Shown in pieces: positions 11,385 to 22,325 of a DNA stretch of 64,000 nucleotides. The notes below the pieces were generated by a model that made no database searches, had not been told where the DNA came from, and saw only the letters and a list, made by a program, of their open reading frames with translations. The number at the start of each line of letters is the position of its first letter. Within the stretch, counting starts at the first letter, position 1. Source of the DNA: Dichotomocladium elegans (Eukaryota; Mucoromycota; Mucoromycetes; Mucorales; Lichtheimiaceae); assembly GCA_025716815.1 (NCBI GenBank), contig JAIXMN010000021.1:558001-622000 (forward strand), given 5' to 3'. Both the position numbers and the translations under genes were made by a program.

Positions 11385-11715
11385 CTTCGTGTTCCTGCGC
11401 CTCTTCTTGCGGTAGCTGCTCTTGAGAAGTTTTTAATCCTTGTAAAATTACCGAAGAATCATGATCATTAGCGTCTGCCTCATCAATGAAGAACATGCCG
11501 AGCATCTCGGATGAAACATCCGAGTCGTAATGGTCCGGAAATTCAGCAAAGCGATCGAAATTCAGTATCAGCGCTTCCTGCGACTTGGACGGACGTGGTG
11601 AATTGGGCGAAGAGCCCGATCGAAAGCTATTGCTATTGCTCCCAAGAGAGTCATTGGGAGTAACAGGAAGGTTGTTGCTGGAAGTAACAGTCGCAGAGGA
11701 GCTGTTGAAAAGCAT
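8641..11715 (-). CDS. leucine-rich-repeat scaffold, Nud1/Cdc11-like
   Basis: About 855 residues. Exons in order: 11715-10920, 10851-10272, 10173-10091, 10016-9869, 9814-9723, 9660-9454, 9383-9318 and 9236-8641. The N-terminal half is Ser- and Glu-rich and disordered, with a Glu-Gln run at about residues 103-130 from a hexamer repeat. The C-terminal half has about ten LRRs, such as LRALDLTYQKLTAI, LIHLNLRGNSIKEL, LETLDVSYNRV and LGVLYLSHNYL. It ends with a cap containing LDLRQNPIT, a conserved Trp/Asp stretch and LTTLDG. A disordered head with LRRs and this cap fits the spindle-pole-body scaffolds Nud1 (yeast) and Cdc11 (fission yeast) that anchor the mitotic exit/septation network; this assignment is inference. 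The junction between the 9660 and 9383 exons is ambiguous: GTGAGT at 9443 with an acceptor at 9367 also keeps frame. Confidence 0.72.
11341..11390 (-). repeat. CTGCTC hexamer array encoding Gln-Glu
   Basis: About seven near-perfect tandem copies of CTGCTC (GAGCAG on the coding strand) inside the first exon of the LRR gene. They encode alternating Glu-Gln. The unit is a multiple of three, so length changes would keep frame. Confidence 0.9.
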
Positions 11716-12525
11716 TGTTCCACGTGCTCCAGCCTAGAGAGAGCAGTTAATTTTCACCGGCCTCTCCTGTACTTTTTTTTTTACTTGTTTTGGGGGTTCC
11801 GCAGTACCGCATGAATGAAATTTTCTGGCGGTGAGTTCCGAGTATGGACAGGACCGCCATAACCTCTATTGCAGAAATACCTCGACTCCTTGGGACTTAC
11901 TAGTGACGTTATTTCATATTATATGTGCATGCTAAGGAACCTTCTCGCCCCGGTAATCTATCCCGCTTGACGGGTCTGAGAAGGGCCTCTTAGCTGTGTG
12001 TTTTATTTTTCTAGTTCTTGTTGTTACTGATATCCCTAAGAAATAGGCAGAAGTTTGAAATCCAAATGCAACCATATCCTATAGAAGCAGCCAGAGTAAG
12101 GCACTCTTGGATGTTCGTGTCGCTGTTATTAGCAGCTTCTCAATTGGAGATAGTCTAAGGATGCCTGATTCCATATTTCTTCGAATATAATGCTCTTGAT
12201 ATGCTGAGCAGATATGAATTTCCAGTTGGTCAGTTTAAAAAGTCTGATCTGTTTTCGGTCAGTGTACTGTACTTTATTTTTCAAAATAAACTTCACAAGC
12301 GAGGAAGATTATGATGCATATAAAGTAAGAAAATGTCAACAGAAAGCACCAGTCCCCTTCTTATTTTCAACTTACCCAGAAGGTATAGGTGTGTCATTGC
12401 GCTACCAATGGCGGAACAGAGAGGAAGGAACGAGGAGGGACAACGACGGACCAACGACAACACCAGCGGCAGAAGCAGACCAACAAAAGCACCTCGGCGA
12501 AGCCATGGTGGAAGACCCGTGCCGG
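11716..12525. other. intergenic region upstream of the LRR gene
   Basis: Promoter side of the LRR gene. A T-run near 11775 is the only notable tract. Open frames at 12214-12624 lack family features and run into the transposon relic. No gene is supported. Confidence 0.5.
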
Positions 12526-13200
12526 TGCAGCCAAACCACGGTCCCACCCAAAGCCCATATCCTCTCCTCTCGAGGCACTTCAGTTAGGCTGACATCGTTA
12601 TCTACAGAGGATCCGGAATATTAGAAGATTGCAGAATGGGGCAAGGTAACCCATTGCCTTTTGCTTTGCTCTTGACAAGTGACCAGAACTCCATAGTCGG
12701 ATTGAGTTCAAGTGAGGATGGTGCAAGACAAGCACATCGATATCTTCGACTCTCGATGTATTTAGAGATATCCTCAGCCTCATGGATAGATGCATTATCC
12801 ATTCTAAACTAACGCTCTTATGCTCTTCATAGGGAATACGTGAACGACTCCTTGCGGTAGGTTTCTTAAAGATACTGTTAGGGTATTTATCGTACTGTAA
12901 TGCCTATCGCTGGGCTGAATGAAAAATTTGACCTGGTCTTGGTCAGTGTACGCTGTGTAACTGCGCGTGATTCCCACATCCGAATATCTGTATCCTTTCG
13001 CTTGGGAATGTGTCTGGTAGTAATATCATAGTTAACTCTACAAGATATGCCATGCAGATATTCATTGCGAGAACAAACAGATTTCAGAGAGTACACTTCT
13101 TCGACCACAACATAGCCATAGGTTCAGGACAGCCACGCTCATCAATAACATGACTTTGGGCCATCGTAGGAAAATTGGTTGCTCATTTCAGAATGTAAAA
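12525..13200 (-). mobile_element. Tc1/mariner-like transposon relic, copy 2, internally deleted
   Basis: Read on the minus strand, about 13110-12830 carries broken frames resembling the helix-turn-helix end of a Tc1-like transposase: a TDQDQVKFF-type start, then QYDKYPNSIFKKP and RIPYEEHK. About 12802-12600 carries the C-terminal DDE end (MDNASIHEAEDISKYIESR, then SLELNPTMEFWSLVKSK, the DDE-type ELNPIEQFW motif). The two ends are nearly adjacent, so the central catalytic part is missing. The flanks match copies 1 and 3. The residual peptide reads well, so decay may be moderate, but it cannot make an active transposase. Ends are approximate. Confidence 0.85.
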
Positions 13201-13462
13201 GTGTATAAAAGAGAAAGAGTCAAAGGAAGAGATGGAAGCGACATTTTTCCGTGGATGCATGTGACATTCAAGCGTACTCTGGGCAAAACGAGATTTTATT
13301 TTTTTTGGTGATCCTGCAACTTCAAAACTGGCAGGGTATGACTTTCCATAGCCCGGCATGTGAAGACAATCAGTTTCATCCTCAGCTCGAATGCGGAAAA
13401 GTAAGCAGAAATAGCTAATATTCGCCCTACCCTCTCTTCAGCTCCCTCTTTGCTCCTACGTG

Positions 13463-14882
13463 ATGGCGTCTCACAAAGTAATCGCCATTGGCGAGCCTCA
13501 CACTTCCTCACGCCGCCTTTATATCCGTATGTATCCTACCCAGTTCCATTCACCCTTCGCACATTGTATTTCCTCATACTTATCTGTCTCCTCTCTTTTG
13601 TGGGGTGATACAGATAGAGACGGCCACCCCATTTCGCCTTTTCACGACATTCCCCTCGTTGCAAACAATGAACAGGCCATTTACAACATGGTTGTTGAAA
13701 TCCCACGTTGGACGAATGCCAAAGTCGAGGTACAATCCCATCGCACGCGCATGCACCAGCGCATAATGATGACGGTTTACCTGTTGAATTCTTCTGATGT
13801 AGATCGCGACCGGTGAAAAGTTCAACCCGCTCAAGCAAGATATAAAGAAGGGCAAACTCCGGTATGTACGCAATTGCTTTCCTTACAAGGGTTATATTTG
13901 GAATTATGGTTGTTTACCTCAGGTAAAAAAAGCGGAGGTTGGCGGACGAGAGCACGGTTGCTTCGCGATGGAGAAGTTTGAACTCAACCGACATAAACTG
14001 TAGACCTGGGAGGACCCCACTTCTGTTCACCCAGATACAAATGCGCGTGGCGACAATGATCCTATCGACGTATGCGAAATCGGCGAAGAAATTGGCTATC
14101 CTGGTCAGGTGAAGCAGGTCAAGATCCTTGGCGTGATGGCTCTGCTGGACGAAGGAGAAACTGACTGGAAATTACTTGCGATCGATGTTCGAGATCCGCT
14201 GGCATCCAAACTGAATGGTAAGGAGACTTGATATATAATTATCGGAGAAGAAGGGAAAGTGAACAACCAGACTATATAGATATTGAGGATGTTGAAAAGC
14301 ACCTCCCCGGTTTGATCGCGGCCACCCGCCATTGGTTTAAAGTGTATAAAATGCCGGATGGTAAGCCGGCCAACCAGTTTGCATTCAACGGCGAATGTAA
14401 GAATCGGGTACTGTCTACTTTTCAAAAGCCACGTTGATCTTGTGTTACAGTCATGCTCATCTGTGCCGCCTTTCAATCCTTCCTAGGCATATGCCACTCA
14501 TGTGATCAACGAAACCCATGAGGCATGGCTGCGGCTCATTCAGGGCAAGATCCCAGCCAAGGCAGACACACATGACATTAACGTGTACGTGTTCTAGTAA
14601 CATTCTAGGAAGATGTTCTTGCTATTTTGTTTACATGCATCTATTAGCGTCAATACCTCTATCGTTGATTCCCCATACAGAGTCGTAAACCCCGAATTCA
14701 CGTTAAAGTCGGTAATTATTACTGACCCAGAGGTCTGTAAATCCTGATTCGACCTTCTTGAGAGTATATCGCTAATAGCTGTTTTTCTGTCCCCATCATA
14801 GTCTTCCGCAGGAATTCCTCAAGAGAAAGAGGAACGCGAGAGAGGCGACAGTAAATGGTATTACATTAGATCTAACCTGTAG
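13463..14882 (+). CDS. IPP1: inorganic pyrophosphatase (family I)
   Basis: It hydrolyses pyrophosphate to two phosphates with Mg2+ in the cytosol, pulling biosynthetic reactions forward. Exons: 13463-13526, 13614-13729, 13803-13922, 14004-14217, 14280-14407, 14487-14584, 14681-14711 and 14802-14882, giving 283 residues against 287 in yeast. Motifs include [34 protein letters not shown], the family signature [24 protein letters not shown], and [12 protein letters not shown] followed by [16 protein letters not shown]. All active-site acidic and lysine positions of the signature are intact. Exon 7 is only 31 nt. The start ATG opens [12 protein letters not shown], matching the family N-terminus. 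Confidence 0.96.
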
Positions 14883-15535
14883 ATTTGTTCCCCGGTGGGA
14901 AAATTAATCGAGCTTCTACGAAGCACCTAATATGAATGCATATCTCTTTGTTCGCTTACTGAATGGAGTCTTCTATGCAAGACAATGAGAATTATCGCTG
15001 CATCAGAGGCCAATTTAACTGCAATTGTGAATTTGGAGTCTATGCCATGGGTGCCAGCTCTTTTTGAAATAGGCATTTCTGTGTTGTCAATATAGGGTGT
15101 AGATATGGACGGGTAAACACGCCCTATAAGTAAATACACCATAGTGGGGAAGCCCCCCCCTTTTTCTATTCCGTACCAGCACAGCATATACAAAGCAGAC
15201 CGAATGGACGGCATGATACTGATTTGATGAGGAGATGCACAGATGCATGGTGTTTTCTCTAATTTGATACAATGCAACTTACCCAAAGGAGGGAAGCGAA
15301 GGCAAGAGAAAGGCAGAGAGAAAAAGGCAAACAGCAGCAGAGGGTTGGTGAAAGAAAGAACAGGATAAAGGGGCCAGGAGGGGAAAACTGCGGAATTAGT
15401 GGAGGAGGGGTACGCAGAGCAGCTCGTATTTGTGTAGTTCTTTTTCGTCTCTTTATTTCTTTTCGTCCTTTTTCATCTTCTATATGCGACCATCGCACAG
15501 TTCCTCAATACAAACGCCGGAGAGCACAGAACATT
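14883..15535. other. intergenic region between pyrophosphatase and the next plus-strand gene
   Basis: Begins with the pyrophosphatase 3' flank; from about 15290 it is purine-rich, then CT-rich near 15430-15480 just before the next start. No RNA gene or protein is recognised. Confidence 0.5.
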
Positions 15536-16721
15536 ATGACCCGTACCGCTGTCGTCGTCCCTCTGAAGGTTAGAAAGTTCTCCTTCTTTCTTGTGACCCA
15601 CCATCATCCATTAAAATGTCTCAGCCAGCAATCGAAAGTGGATCCAACCCCAACACATCCAGGTGTCTTCAGATATATCCGCTGCAGCGACATTGACCAT
15701 GGAGGAGCCCGCCGGCCGGACTCACTCTTATCTGCCCTACACCAACCATCCCCTTGATATCGAAAAGACAGAGCAGCAGCAGAAATGTATGATGATGGAC
15801 GATGGTCCTGCAAAGAGTTTGACCCGATCATTGCCCCCCTTCATGAACACGTCGAGTCAAAACCTGGGGAGCTTTATTACCGAACCAGCAAGGACGCTAC
15901 TTGACGAAATGGCTGTCACGGGCTTCCATACCGTGTCCGCAAGAGCTTCTGGAGGACGTTTTCAAAATGGCAATTCTGCCGCCTCCCTCACAGATTTTCG
16001 GCGGTACACATCGCGGCGGAGGACTTCCCGGCGCATCATCATACTGATTGCGTTTGCTGCCGTGATAATTATTGCTGCAATAGTCACCTTCTTTTGCTGG
16101 CCGCGAACCCCTCAAATTCGTCTGGCCGCACAAGGCGCAGGTGCACGTTCGCGGCATCCTGATGATGCGACAGACTGGGGACCAGACCAACAGCATCCAT
16201 ATCTGCGCACTAGCTGGCTTATCAATGTGACGCTCGATAATCATGAAAACTTCATCACCACCCATGTGAGCCGCCTAGACCTTGTCTTGTCGGATCAGGA
16301 TACTTTGAAACCATTTGCTCGTGCAAGCGCCGAGAACCTGGTGCTCTTGCCGCGCCAAGAAAAACTCCTCAATTTGGTGTTTGACGTCGAGTACGAGACC
16401 CCTTCCCTCAAAGACCCTACTTTTGAACATTTGTATAATGCATGTGGACCGCAAAAGATCAGCGCCACCGCACCGCCAGCCCTTAATATCACTCTGCAGG
16501 TAAAAAGAAAATTGATTAATGGATTTGATAAGAAGAATGCTGTCGGAGAAGGGGAGAGAGACAGGCAAGGGAGAACCGTCGTTATTTAAGAAACAAAAAG
16601 AACTAATGGGACAAGGAATGGTACTTCATAGGCCATTTTCGATATTCCAGGCATTGCATGGAAACCCACAGTGATCATGGATTCCCCTTTGGCAAATGGT
16701 TTCCAATGTCCAAATAACTAA
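15536..16721 (+). CDS. type II single-pass membrane protein, LEA2-like ectodomain
   Basis: Exons 15536-15568, 15663-16499 and 16632-16721 give 319 residues. After about 120 residues of polar, Ser/Gln-rich N-terminus comes a basic patch (RRYTSRRRTSRR), then a membrane segment at about residues 136-157 (IIILIAFAAVIIIAAIVTFF). The rest is a beta-type domain starting PRTPQIRL, with SWLINVTLDNHENF and SRLDLVLSD. That layout resembles fungal membrane proteins with an LEA2 fold; no enzyme motif is seen, and the match is by pattern only. The basic side suggests the N-terminus is cytosolic. The start is uncertain: the ATG at 15699 is an alternative that skips the first short exon, whose donor (GTTAGA) is weak. 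The next gene starts 192 bp downstream on the same strand. Confidence 0.7.
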
Positions 16722-16912
16722 TACTGTACCTTACGATCTTCTTGTACAACACATCATTGCAGCGTTACACATGATTTTTTAACCGAAGGAAGGTTAAATT
16801 TGGGGAATAAAACATGCTTTTGCGTTTTTTCATTTTATTCCTTTTATCACTTATCCCATGCTTATTTAGATTTATCAGCCTTTTACGTGCTGAACCACTA
16901 CCTCTCATTATA

Positions 16913-18066
16913 ATGACAGCAACAAAAACAATATTCCAATCTGCTATTCCATTCATTTCTGCAACCTTTGTCTATCGCCACCTGGATGGTAAACAATCGT
17001 GATCTTGCGTCTTGAAGCAAGAAAGTTACATGGGCTGATCTCAATCTTTTCCCCCCTCAGGTATTGACTTTTTTACCCGTGCGCTGGACTCGCTCGTTAT
17101 ATCGTTCATTGTTCTTTGGTTGACCACGCAGCTGATTGAGTCTGCGCAGGCTTTGGTCTCCTCCATTAGTATCGCGGAGCGATGTAAGACGACTGTAGCC
17201 CTTGTCAAAGACCAAAAGAATACTACGGGCGTTGTCAAAGAAAATATCCTTTTCTACGAGCTTACGCCGCCCGCAACGCCGCCCGCTACATTAAAACACT
17301 CAGAATCCATACCTACACTTGAGGCTAAAAGCACTACCACTACCGTTACCACCACCGCCACTACTATCCCTACCACTACTACAGAGTTATCTCCAACCTT
17401 TAATAGCACCATCACCAAGACAATCGGTAAGACGTCACCCGGATTCGCAATTGTTTCATCTTTAATTCACCACAGCTAACAGCGACGTCAAATATACGTT
17501 CAATGGTAGCACCCAACCAACCGTATGCTCCATCGCCTTCTGAGACGCCTGTATTGACTTCCGAACCCGAACAGATGATTGATCAGCCACCAATGTTGTC
17601 GCCATTGAAAGAACGTGCATATCAAGTGCGTAACACGGGTAGTGCTGCTGGTCGCCGACCTCGAGCACCTGTCATGTCCTTTTCAACACCGCTCCGGCGC
17701 CGTTCACATTATGATGTGTCAGTTCCTCTTCCTTTAGCGACTCCTATGTCCCCACCTGCACTGTCGCCCTCGCACTCGACGAGCTCTACCGGTTCCTGCA
17801 GCGCCTTTGAGTCCGACTTACTACGCCTACGCCGTGCGTCACGTGTCGAGGAAATGATTCATAAGTTCGATCACAATAATACCATGGCCAATAAGCGCGT
17901 AGATCCGCAACGTCGTCGGCGCTACAGTGTCGGATGTGCAGATGACTACCCGAAGGTCAAGCCTGTCATTCGAAACCGCACATATGGATTCAAGCCTACA
18001 GTTGGCATTTGGGAACAGAGGATAAAAGAAACAGCGGAAGTGGCCGACAAGACGACCACCTCATGA
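16913..18066 (+). CDS. uncharacterised protein with hydrophobic N-terminus and basic disordered tail
   Basis: Exons 16913-16988, 17061-17426 and 17483-18066 give 341 residues. I do not recognise a family. The first 120 residues look folded and amphipathic: FISATFVYRHLDGIDFFTR, then the hydrophobic LVISFIVLWLTTQLI at about residues 37-51, followed by a helical stretch. A Thr-rich linker (about residues 105-145) leads to a Pro/Ser/Arg-rich tail with LRRASRVEEMIHKFD and a run of Arg before YSVG that could be kinase sites. An in-frame ATG 99 bp upstream would add a very hydrophobic 33-residue extension. The third exon's acceptor is the AACAG at 17478-17482; the CACAG seven bases earlier leads to a stop. 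Confidence 0.72.
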
Positions 18067-19185
18067 CTAGAACGATAGCAAATTACTTTGTATTGAACTA
18101 TGTCATTTATTTCTGGTGCCTTGTAGGAGTAAACATATGTTTCTCTAGTGTCTCTTTCTCTTTCTCTCTCTCCATATTCAGTATATAACGTTATTATACG
18201 AAAGGAGAACAGCAAGATTGAATAGAATGGGAGGTTGCCTTCTGTTGGGTTCTTTGTTATCATTTCCCCTGAGTGACATTGCCGTGGCAACAACTATGGA
18301 GAAGGGAGACAGGAAGACGAGGTCAATTGATGTAGAAAAGTACATCACCAACAGGAGAAAAAAGAAAAAAGAACAAAGAGAGAGGAGGACAAGTTCTAAG
18401 AGGGGCGAGGAGAGGGATGAGTAGGAGGAGGACGAAGAGGAAGAGGGGGGGATGAAGAAGAGGCAAAGCCTAAAGGAGAACGGCAGTACCCATTTTTATT
18501 CTTAATACGTTGCGGTGTCTCTCATGGAAACAGTTAGAGACAAGAAAGCAACCGAGGAATAAAATTCGACTGACCGGGGAAAATGGCCGATTGTGGGCAA
18601 CAAGAATACTCCCCCAAAAAAACATTAGTATATAGAGTAGAGATTGTACTAGATTACAATAACTTAACGGGCAGCATGTGAGTTCATTGTCTCGTTCATC
18701 TTTTGTATTAGCCTGATCGATCATCGATCGCCTGGCTAGTCAAGCTACCCGACCTTAGAAAGATCTTCGTGTGTATGGCCGTCAACGGCCTGAACAGCTC
18801 CCACCGAGGCCCTTCTTATAGCACCATCTATGTTGTACGTATATGAGTTGTGCTAGGAGAAGGCACCAGTAAAAAGGAGCCTTGTTGCTTTTGCACCCGT
18901 TGTCAATAGCATTGAGCACACGCACATTCTTATTAGTATGGTAAAAAGCCGGGGATTTTGGATTACTATTTCAAGCACTTCGAGACACTAATACGCACAC
19001 ACTAACCATGGTCCTCGGATTAGGGGATTGTGTAATCCAACTATCTCAAAGCGCCCGGCACGGGTGTCCTTCTTCTTCTCCATCCCGCTCTATATAAATG
19101 CTACAATAGCTAACTATCTTGAAAACATGGACGCGTCCTCCTACACAGTTGAATCCTTGTTCTGTCTCCAAACTTCCTGTCCACA
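18067..19185. other. intergenic region with a long purine tract
   Basis: About 18345-18480 is an almost pure A/G tract on the plus strand, made of GAGG, AAGAA and GGAGGA units. The rest is 3' flank of the preceding gene and promoter of the homeodomain gene. No gene is seen. Confidence 0.6.
19090..19099 (+). promoter_or_regulatory. TATA box of the homeodomain gene
   Basis: CTATATAAAT lies about 90 bp upstream of the start ATG at 19186, at a distance normal for fungal TATA promoters. This is an inference from sequence and position. Confidence 0.6.
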
Positions 19186-19872
19186 ATGAAATCAACTGCT
19201 ATTGACTTTATCACAAGCACAGTGACTTCTCATGAAGTAGATTGCTTCTATCGACCATTGGACCACCACCACCAGCACCAGAAAGAGTATAAATCAGCTG
19301 CTCTCTGCATCCGCAATCTTCTCTCACCCGACCCTGGGTCCGGTGATCTTGATGGAAAAAATAATGGTGTCGATGATAGCCATAAGAAGATGAAGCGCAA
19401 ACGGGCGTCGCCTTCACAGCTTCTCGTCCTCAATCGCGTCTTCAACCAGACATCTTTTCCGTCCACCGAGCTACGCGCTCAGCTTGGCGAGCAACTCAGT
19501 ATGAGCCCTCGAACTGTCCAAATCTGGTTCCAAAACAAACGCCAGGCACTTCGGACACAGGGCCGCAGCCGCAGCAAGAGGAACAATGGTCATAGAGGCA
19601 CGACAAGACGTCAGCAACAAGTGCTGAGATCGCCGCCCCTGTCTCCCTTTCCTCCACAATCACACGCTACGGCAGCGCGAAAGCCGATAACAACAGTAAC
19701 AGCGACAGCATCCGCCTTAAGTGATGCGAATGCCATAAAGAACTGCCTTCCTCCGATTCTATTTCCAACAAACAGCAACAACAATAAGAACCTGATAAAT
19801 GTCACTTCAGTATCTCGTCACCACACTTATATGACTCCATTGTGTCTTCCTAGTCCGTCATTCATGGACTGA
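19186..19872 (+). CDS. homeodomain transcription factor
   Basis: An intronless 228-residue protein. The homeodomain spans about residues 68-125: basic arm KKMKRKRASPSQ, helix 1 LLVLNRVFNQ, helix 2 STELRAQLGEQLSM, and recognition helix SPRTVQIWFQNKRQALR with the invariant W-F-x-N and Gln at position 50. A His-rich stretch (DHHHQHQ) precedes it; the tail is Ser/Pro/Asn-rich and basic, likely disordered. It probably binds a TAAT-like site in the nucleus. Fungal homologues include the Hoy1/Pah1-type regulators of development, but I cannot assign the orthologue. A clear TATA box lies upstream, suggesting regulated expression. Confidence 0.93.
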   Translation: MKSTAIDFITSTVTSHEVDCFYRPLDHHHQHQKEYKSAALCIRNLLSPDPGSGDLDGKNNGVDDSHKKMKRKRASPSQLLVLNRVFNQTSFPSTELRAQLGEQLSMSPRTVQIWFQNKRQALRTQGRSRSKRNNGHRGTTRRQQQVLRSPPLSPFPPQSHATAARKPITTVTATASALSDANAIKNCLPPILFPTNSNNNKNLINVTSVSRHHTYMTPLCLPSPSFMD

Positions 19873-21714
19873 TTATCATCCTCCCTTTTGCATAATACCC
19901 CGATCTTTCTTACATTGAGTTCTATCCATGGACAATCGCAGACTCTACAATGGTCCTTTCATTTTGTTTTTCCATTATCTCCTTTCTTTCATTCAATCAT
20001 ACCATTTCTCCTGAGGAATAACCGACTTATTGATGTATACACTTTCGTTCATACGCGCTTACGCTCATCCATCATTACTAGAAAACAGCTACTAATTCCC
20101 CTCCCTTCTCATCATGTGCTGCCGCCGTTACTGCCGCTGATGTGATCGTTATTATGCCACCCCCTTTTTTTTATGCACCGTGTTCCGGTACCTGTCTGTT
20201 AAACTCTTTGTCTTTTAGCATCTACAAGCAGTATGAAAATTAATATCGGATTAAACACAGCGACACGCTCATAGGAATGCGTAAACTTTTTAACAGGCAT
20301 ACGTACACATGTAATCCTCAACAGCATTTTGCCAAAAAAAACGAGAGAATTCATATCGATGGGGGTGTTTAGGGGTACTCTTCGTCGGCATCACAAAAGA
20401 TGCCATTATTGTTGATCGAGAATTTCCCACCTTTTTTTGTATCATCTCCACCATGTCAAAGTGTCCTTTTTCTGGTGTTCAAGGCTTGTTACATGTTGCT
20501 TTTGGACAAAGCCCTCCTATTGACCGTGATCTTCCTATTGCCGAGAGTCTGCTCCTCCATTTCTGTCTTGGAGCCGCGTACGTCGAAAGCATGATACGTC
20601 CTATGGTTAATTCTTATACCTAGCACTCGGCCGTTGCTAGTTGTATCAGAACGTTTACACATTTCTTGTCAGATATAATAATCAAAAGCGGGACAGTCTT
20701 TCTCTAATCCTCCACACACGCCAGAAAAACATATGTCACCTCCCTTACATATGTTAGAGAACGGCCTCTATGCGCTTCCTTTTCGATAATGGCGTTCTTC
20801 ATAGCTATAGCCAGCAGCTGATAATACATTTCTCTTTATACAGAACCAAATGTAGACAAGGATGACTATATAATTCTATCATTTAAATAATATATAAAAA
20901 CTATAACCAATAATTCATTGTAACATTGGGTATATTACTGAGAGTTTGATTCGATTATTTTTATTCTTACTCTTCACTCCCAGTTTATTACTGTATGGCA
21001 TTTGCATATAGCACTTTCATCTTCCGCCTGTGTTTTTATTAGTCAACCTAGCTTATTATTTGGTAACAAAGTAAGAGGCTTGCGCGCACATATATATATA
21101 TACACATAGAGAGGGTAGTGCGTGTATCTTTGCACATGTATGACTGTAATCTTATAAGGCAAATCATTCAACTCTAATTTTTTCTCTCCCCATGTTCATA
21201 AGCTTATATTTTTGCCTTGGTCCCTTGCATCCGAAAAGTTATTAGCATATTTATAACTCGGCAGTCTTGCAGGCATGAACTCTTCCTTTTTTTTTAAAAA
21301 AAAAAAAGAAGAAAGGATAATGATAATAATAATCGGATCGCCGTGGTGTGTAGTAGGAGGGCTCAGTGCTGAGATGGCGAACCACGTGTTAAGGAGGGAG
21401 AGGGTGGTTCTGCCGAGCGGCAACCACAATATACAACTAATATAAACGTTTCATTTCTTGTGAGCATAGCGAAAAATGAAATTGGATATATCCTTAGAGA
21501 GGATTTACATGCAACGGACTGGAGCGTATTTTTCTCTTTAATAAAATAATGGAAATTAAAAAAAGTACACTGCGAGTCTTTCAACCATGAAAGAAATATA
21601 TTAATTGTATAAAGGATTGAGCGAGCATGAAGCACGCGCGAGCTAGCTAGATAGGTAGGTAGGTAGATAGGTAGGTTGGTAGGTAGAGAGACAGACAAAC
21701 GCTTCCCCCGTAAT
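19873..21714. other. AT-rich intergenic region with TAGG microsatellite
   Basis: No gene is supported. There is an AT-rich stretch at 20830-21060, a (TA)n run near 21090-21102, a run of A at 21294-21306 and a TAGG/TAGA microsatellite at about 21641-21690. Short open frames here have no coding character. Confidence 0.6.
21641..21690. repeat. GGTA/GATA tetranucleotide microsatellite
   Basis: Tandem AGGT units with AGAT and TGGT variants, just downstream of the SH3 gene's stop codon and so probably in its 3' UTR. Confidence 0.85.
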
Positions 21715-22325
21715 TTATATAAATTCGACATACGATTCAGGTATCAGACCAGTTTCATAATGCACGTCGGCAATTAGCCATCCCTAAAGTCACACATCAG
21801 TTTCTTTTCTGCAATGGAAAGAATGGGTGCTCTTACAGGGCATTGGCGGTATTGCACCCACACCACGTCTCCCTCATTCATGCCAATTTCGTACTCCGTC
21901 TCAGGTACAAAGTCATAGAGCGCCCGCGCTTGACGCCCTGTAAATTCCGAAGAAGATAATGACACTTGAGATAACCGTTGATTTGGATGGTTGCCATAGT
22001 GCAGTGGCGATGAATCAGGATACCCAAAATCTCGAACCAGGACCAGGACCGACAGTTGTTCATCGTCTGGAGATGCAATGGATCCATTTTCGTCCTTGGT
22101 CATTGAATCACTCATGGTCTTGGCTTGCTGACTCTTTTTCTCTTCTTTATCGTTCACATCAGTGCCATTGCTGCTATGAGGCTTGCGTGTCGTTGTACTA
22201 GTAATTGAACCATCGCACTGGACACGTGATTCAATATGTTGCTCAACAACAATTGATGTACTGTTGCTAGTGCTGGTATTACTCGCGCACTGTAGTAGAG
22301 GAATGGTTGGCGTCTCATAGTCCAT
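21715..22325 (-). CDS. SH3-domain adaptor, Nbp2/Skb5-like
   Basis: Two exons, 22325-21837 and 21783-21715, give 185 residues. The first 125 residues are polar, Ser/Thr/Asn-rich and disordered. The C-terminus is one SH3 domain (about residues 128-183): ALYDFVPETEYEIGMNEGD, VVWVQYRQCPGWLIAD and the closing GLIPESYVEF. All core SH3 positions (ALYDF, the acidic RT loop, GW, P..Y) are kept. A small protein with one terminal SH3 domain resembles yeast Nbp2 or fission yeast Skb5, which bring phosphatase or PAK kinase to MAPK pathways; this is inference. The intron splits the SH3 domain just before GWLIAD. Confidence 0.88.

Noticed and set aside
12214..12624. 136-codon plus-strand frame.
   Set aside because: Runs into the antisense of the transposon relic and has no family features.
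15272..15535. In-frame upstream extension of the LEA2-like gene.
   Set aside because: Highly charged low-complexity translation typical of purine-rich leader; the later ATG at 15536 is more plausible.
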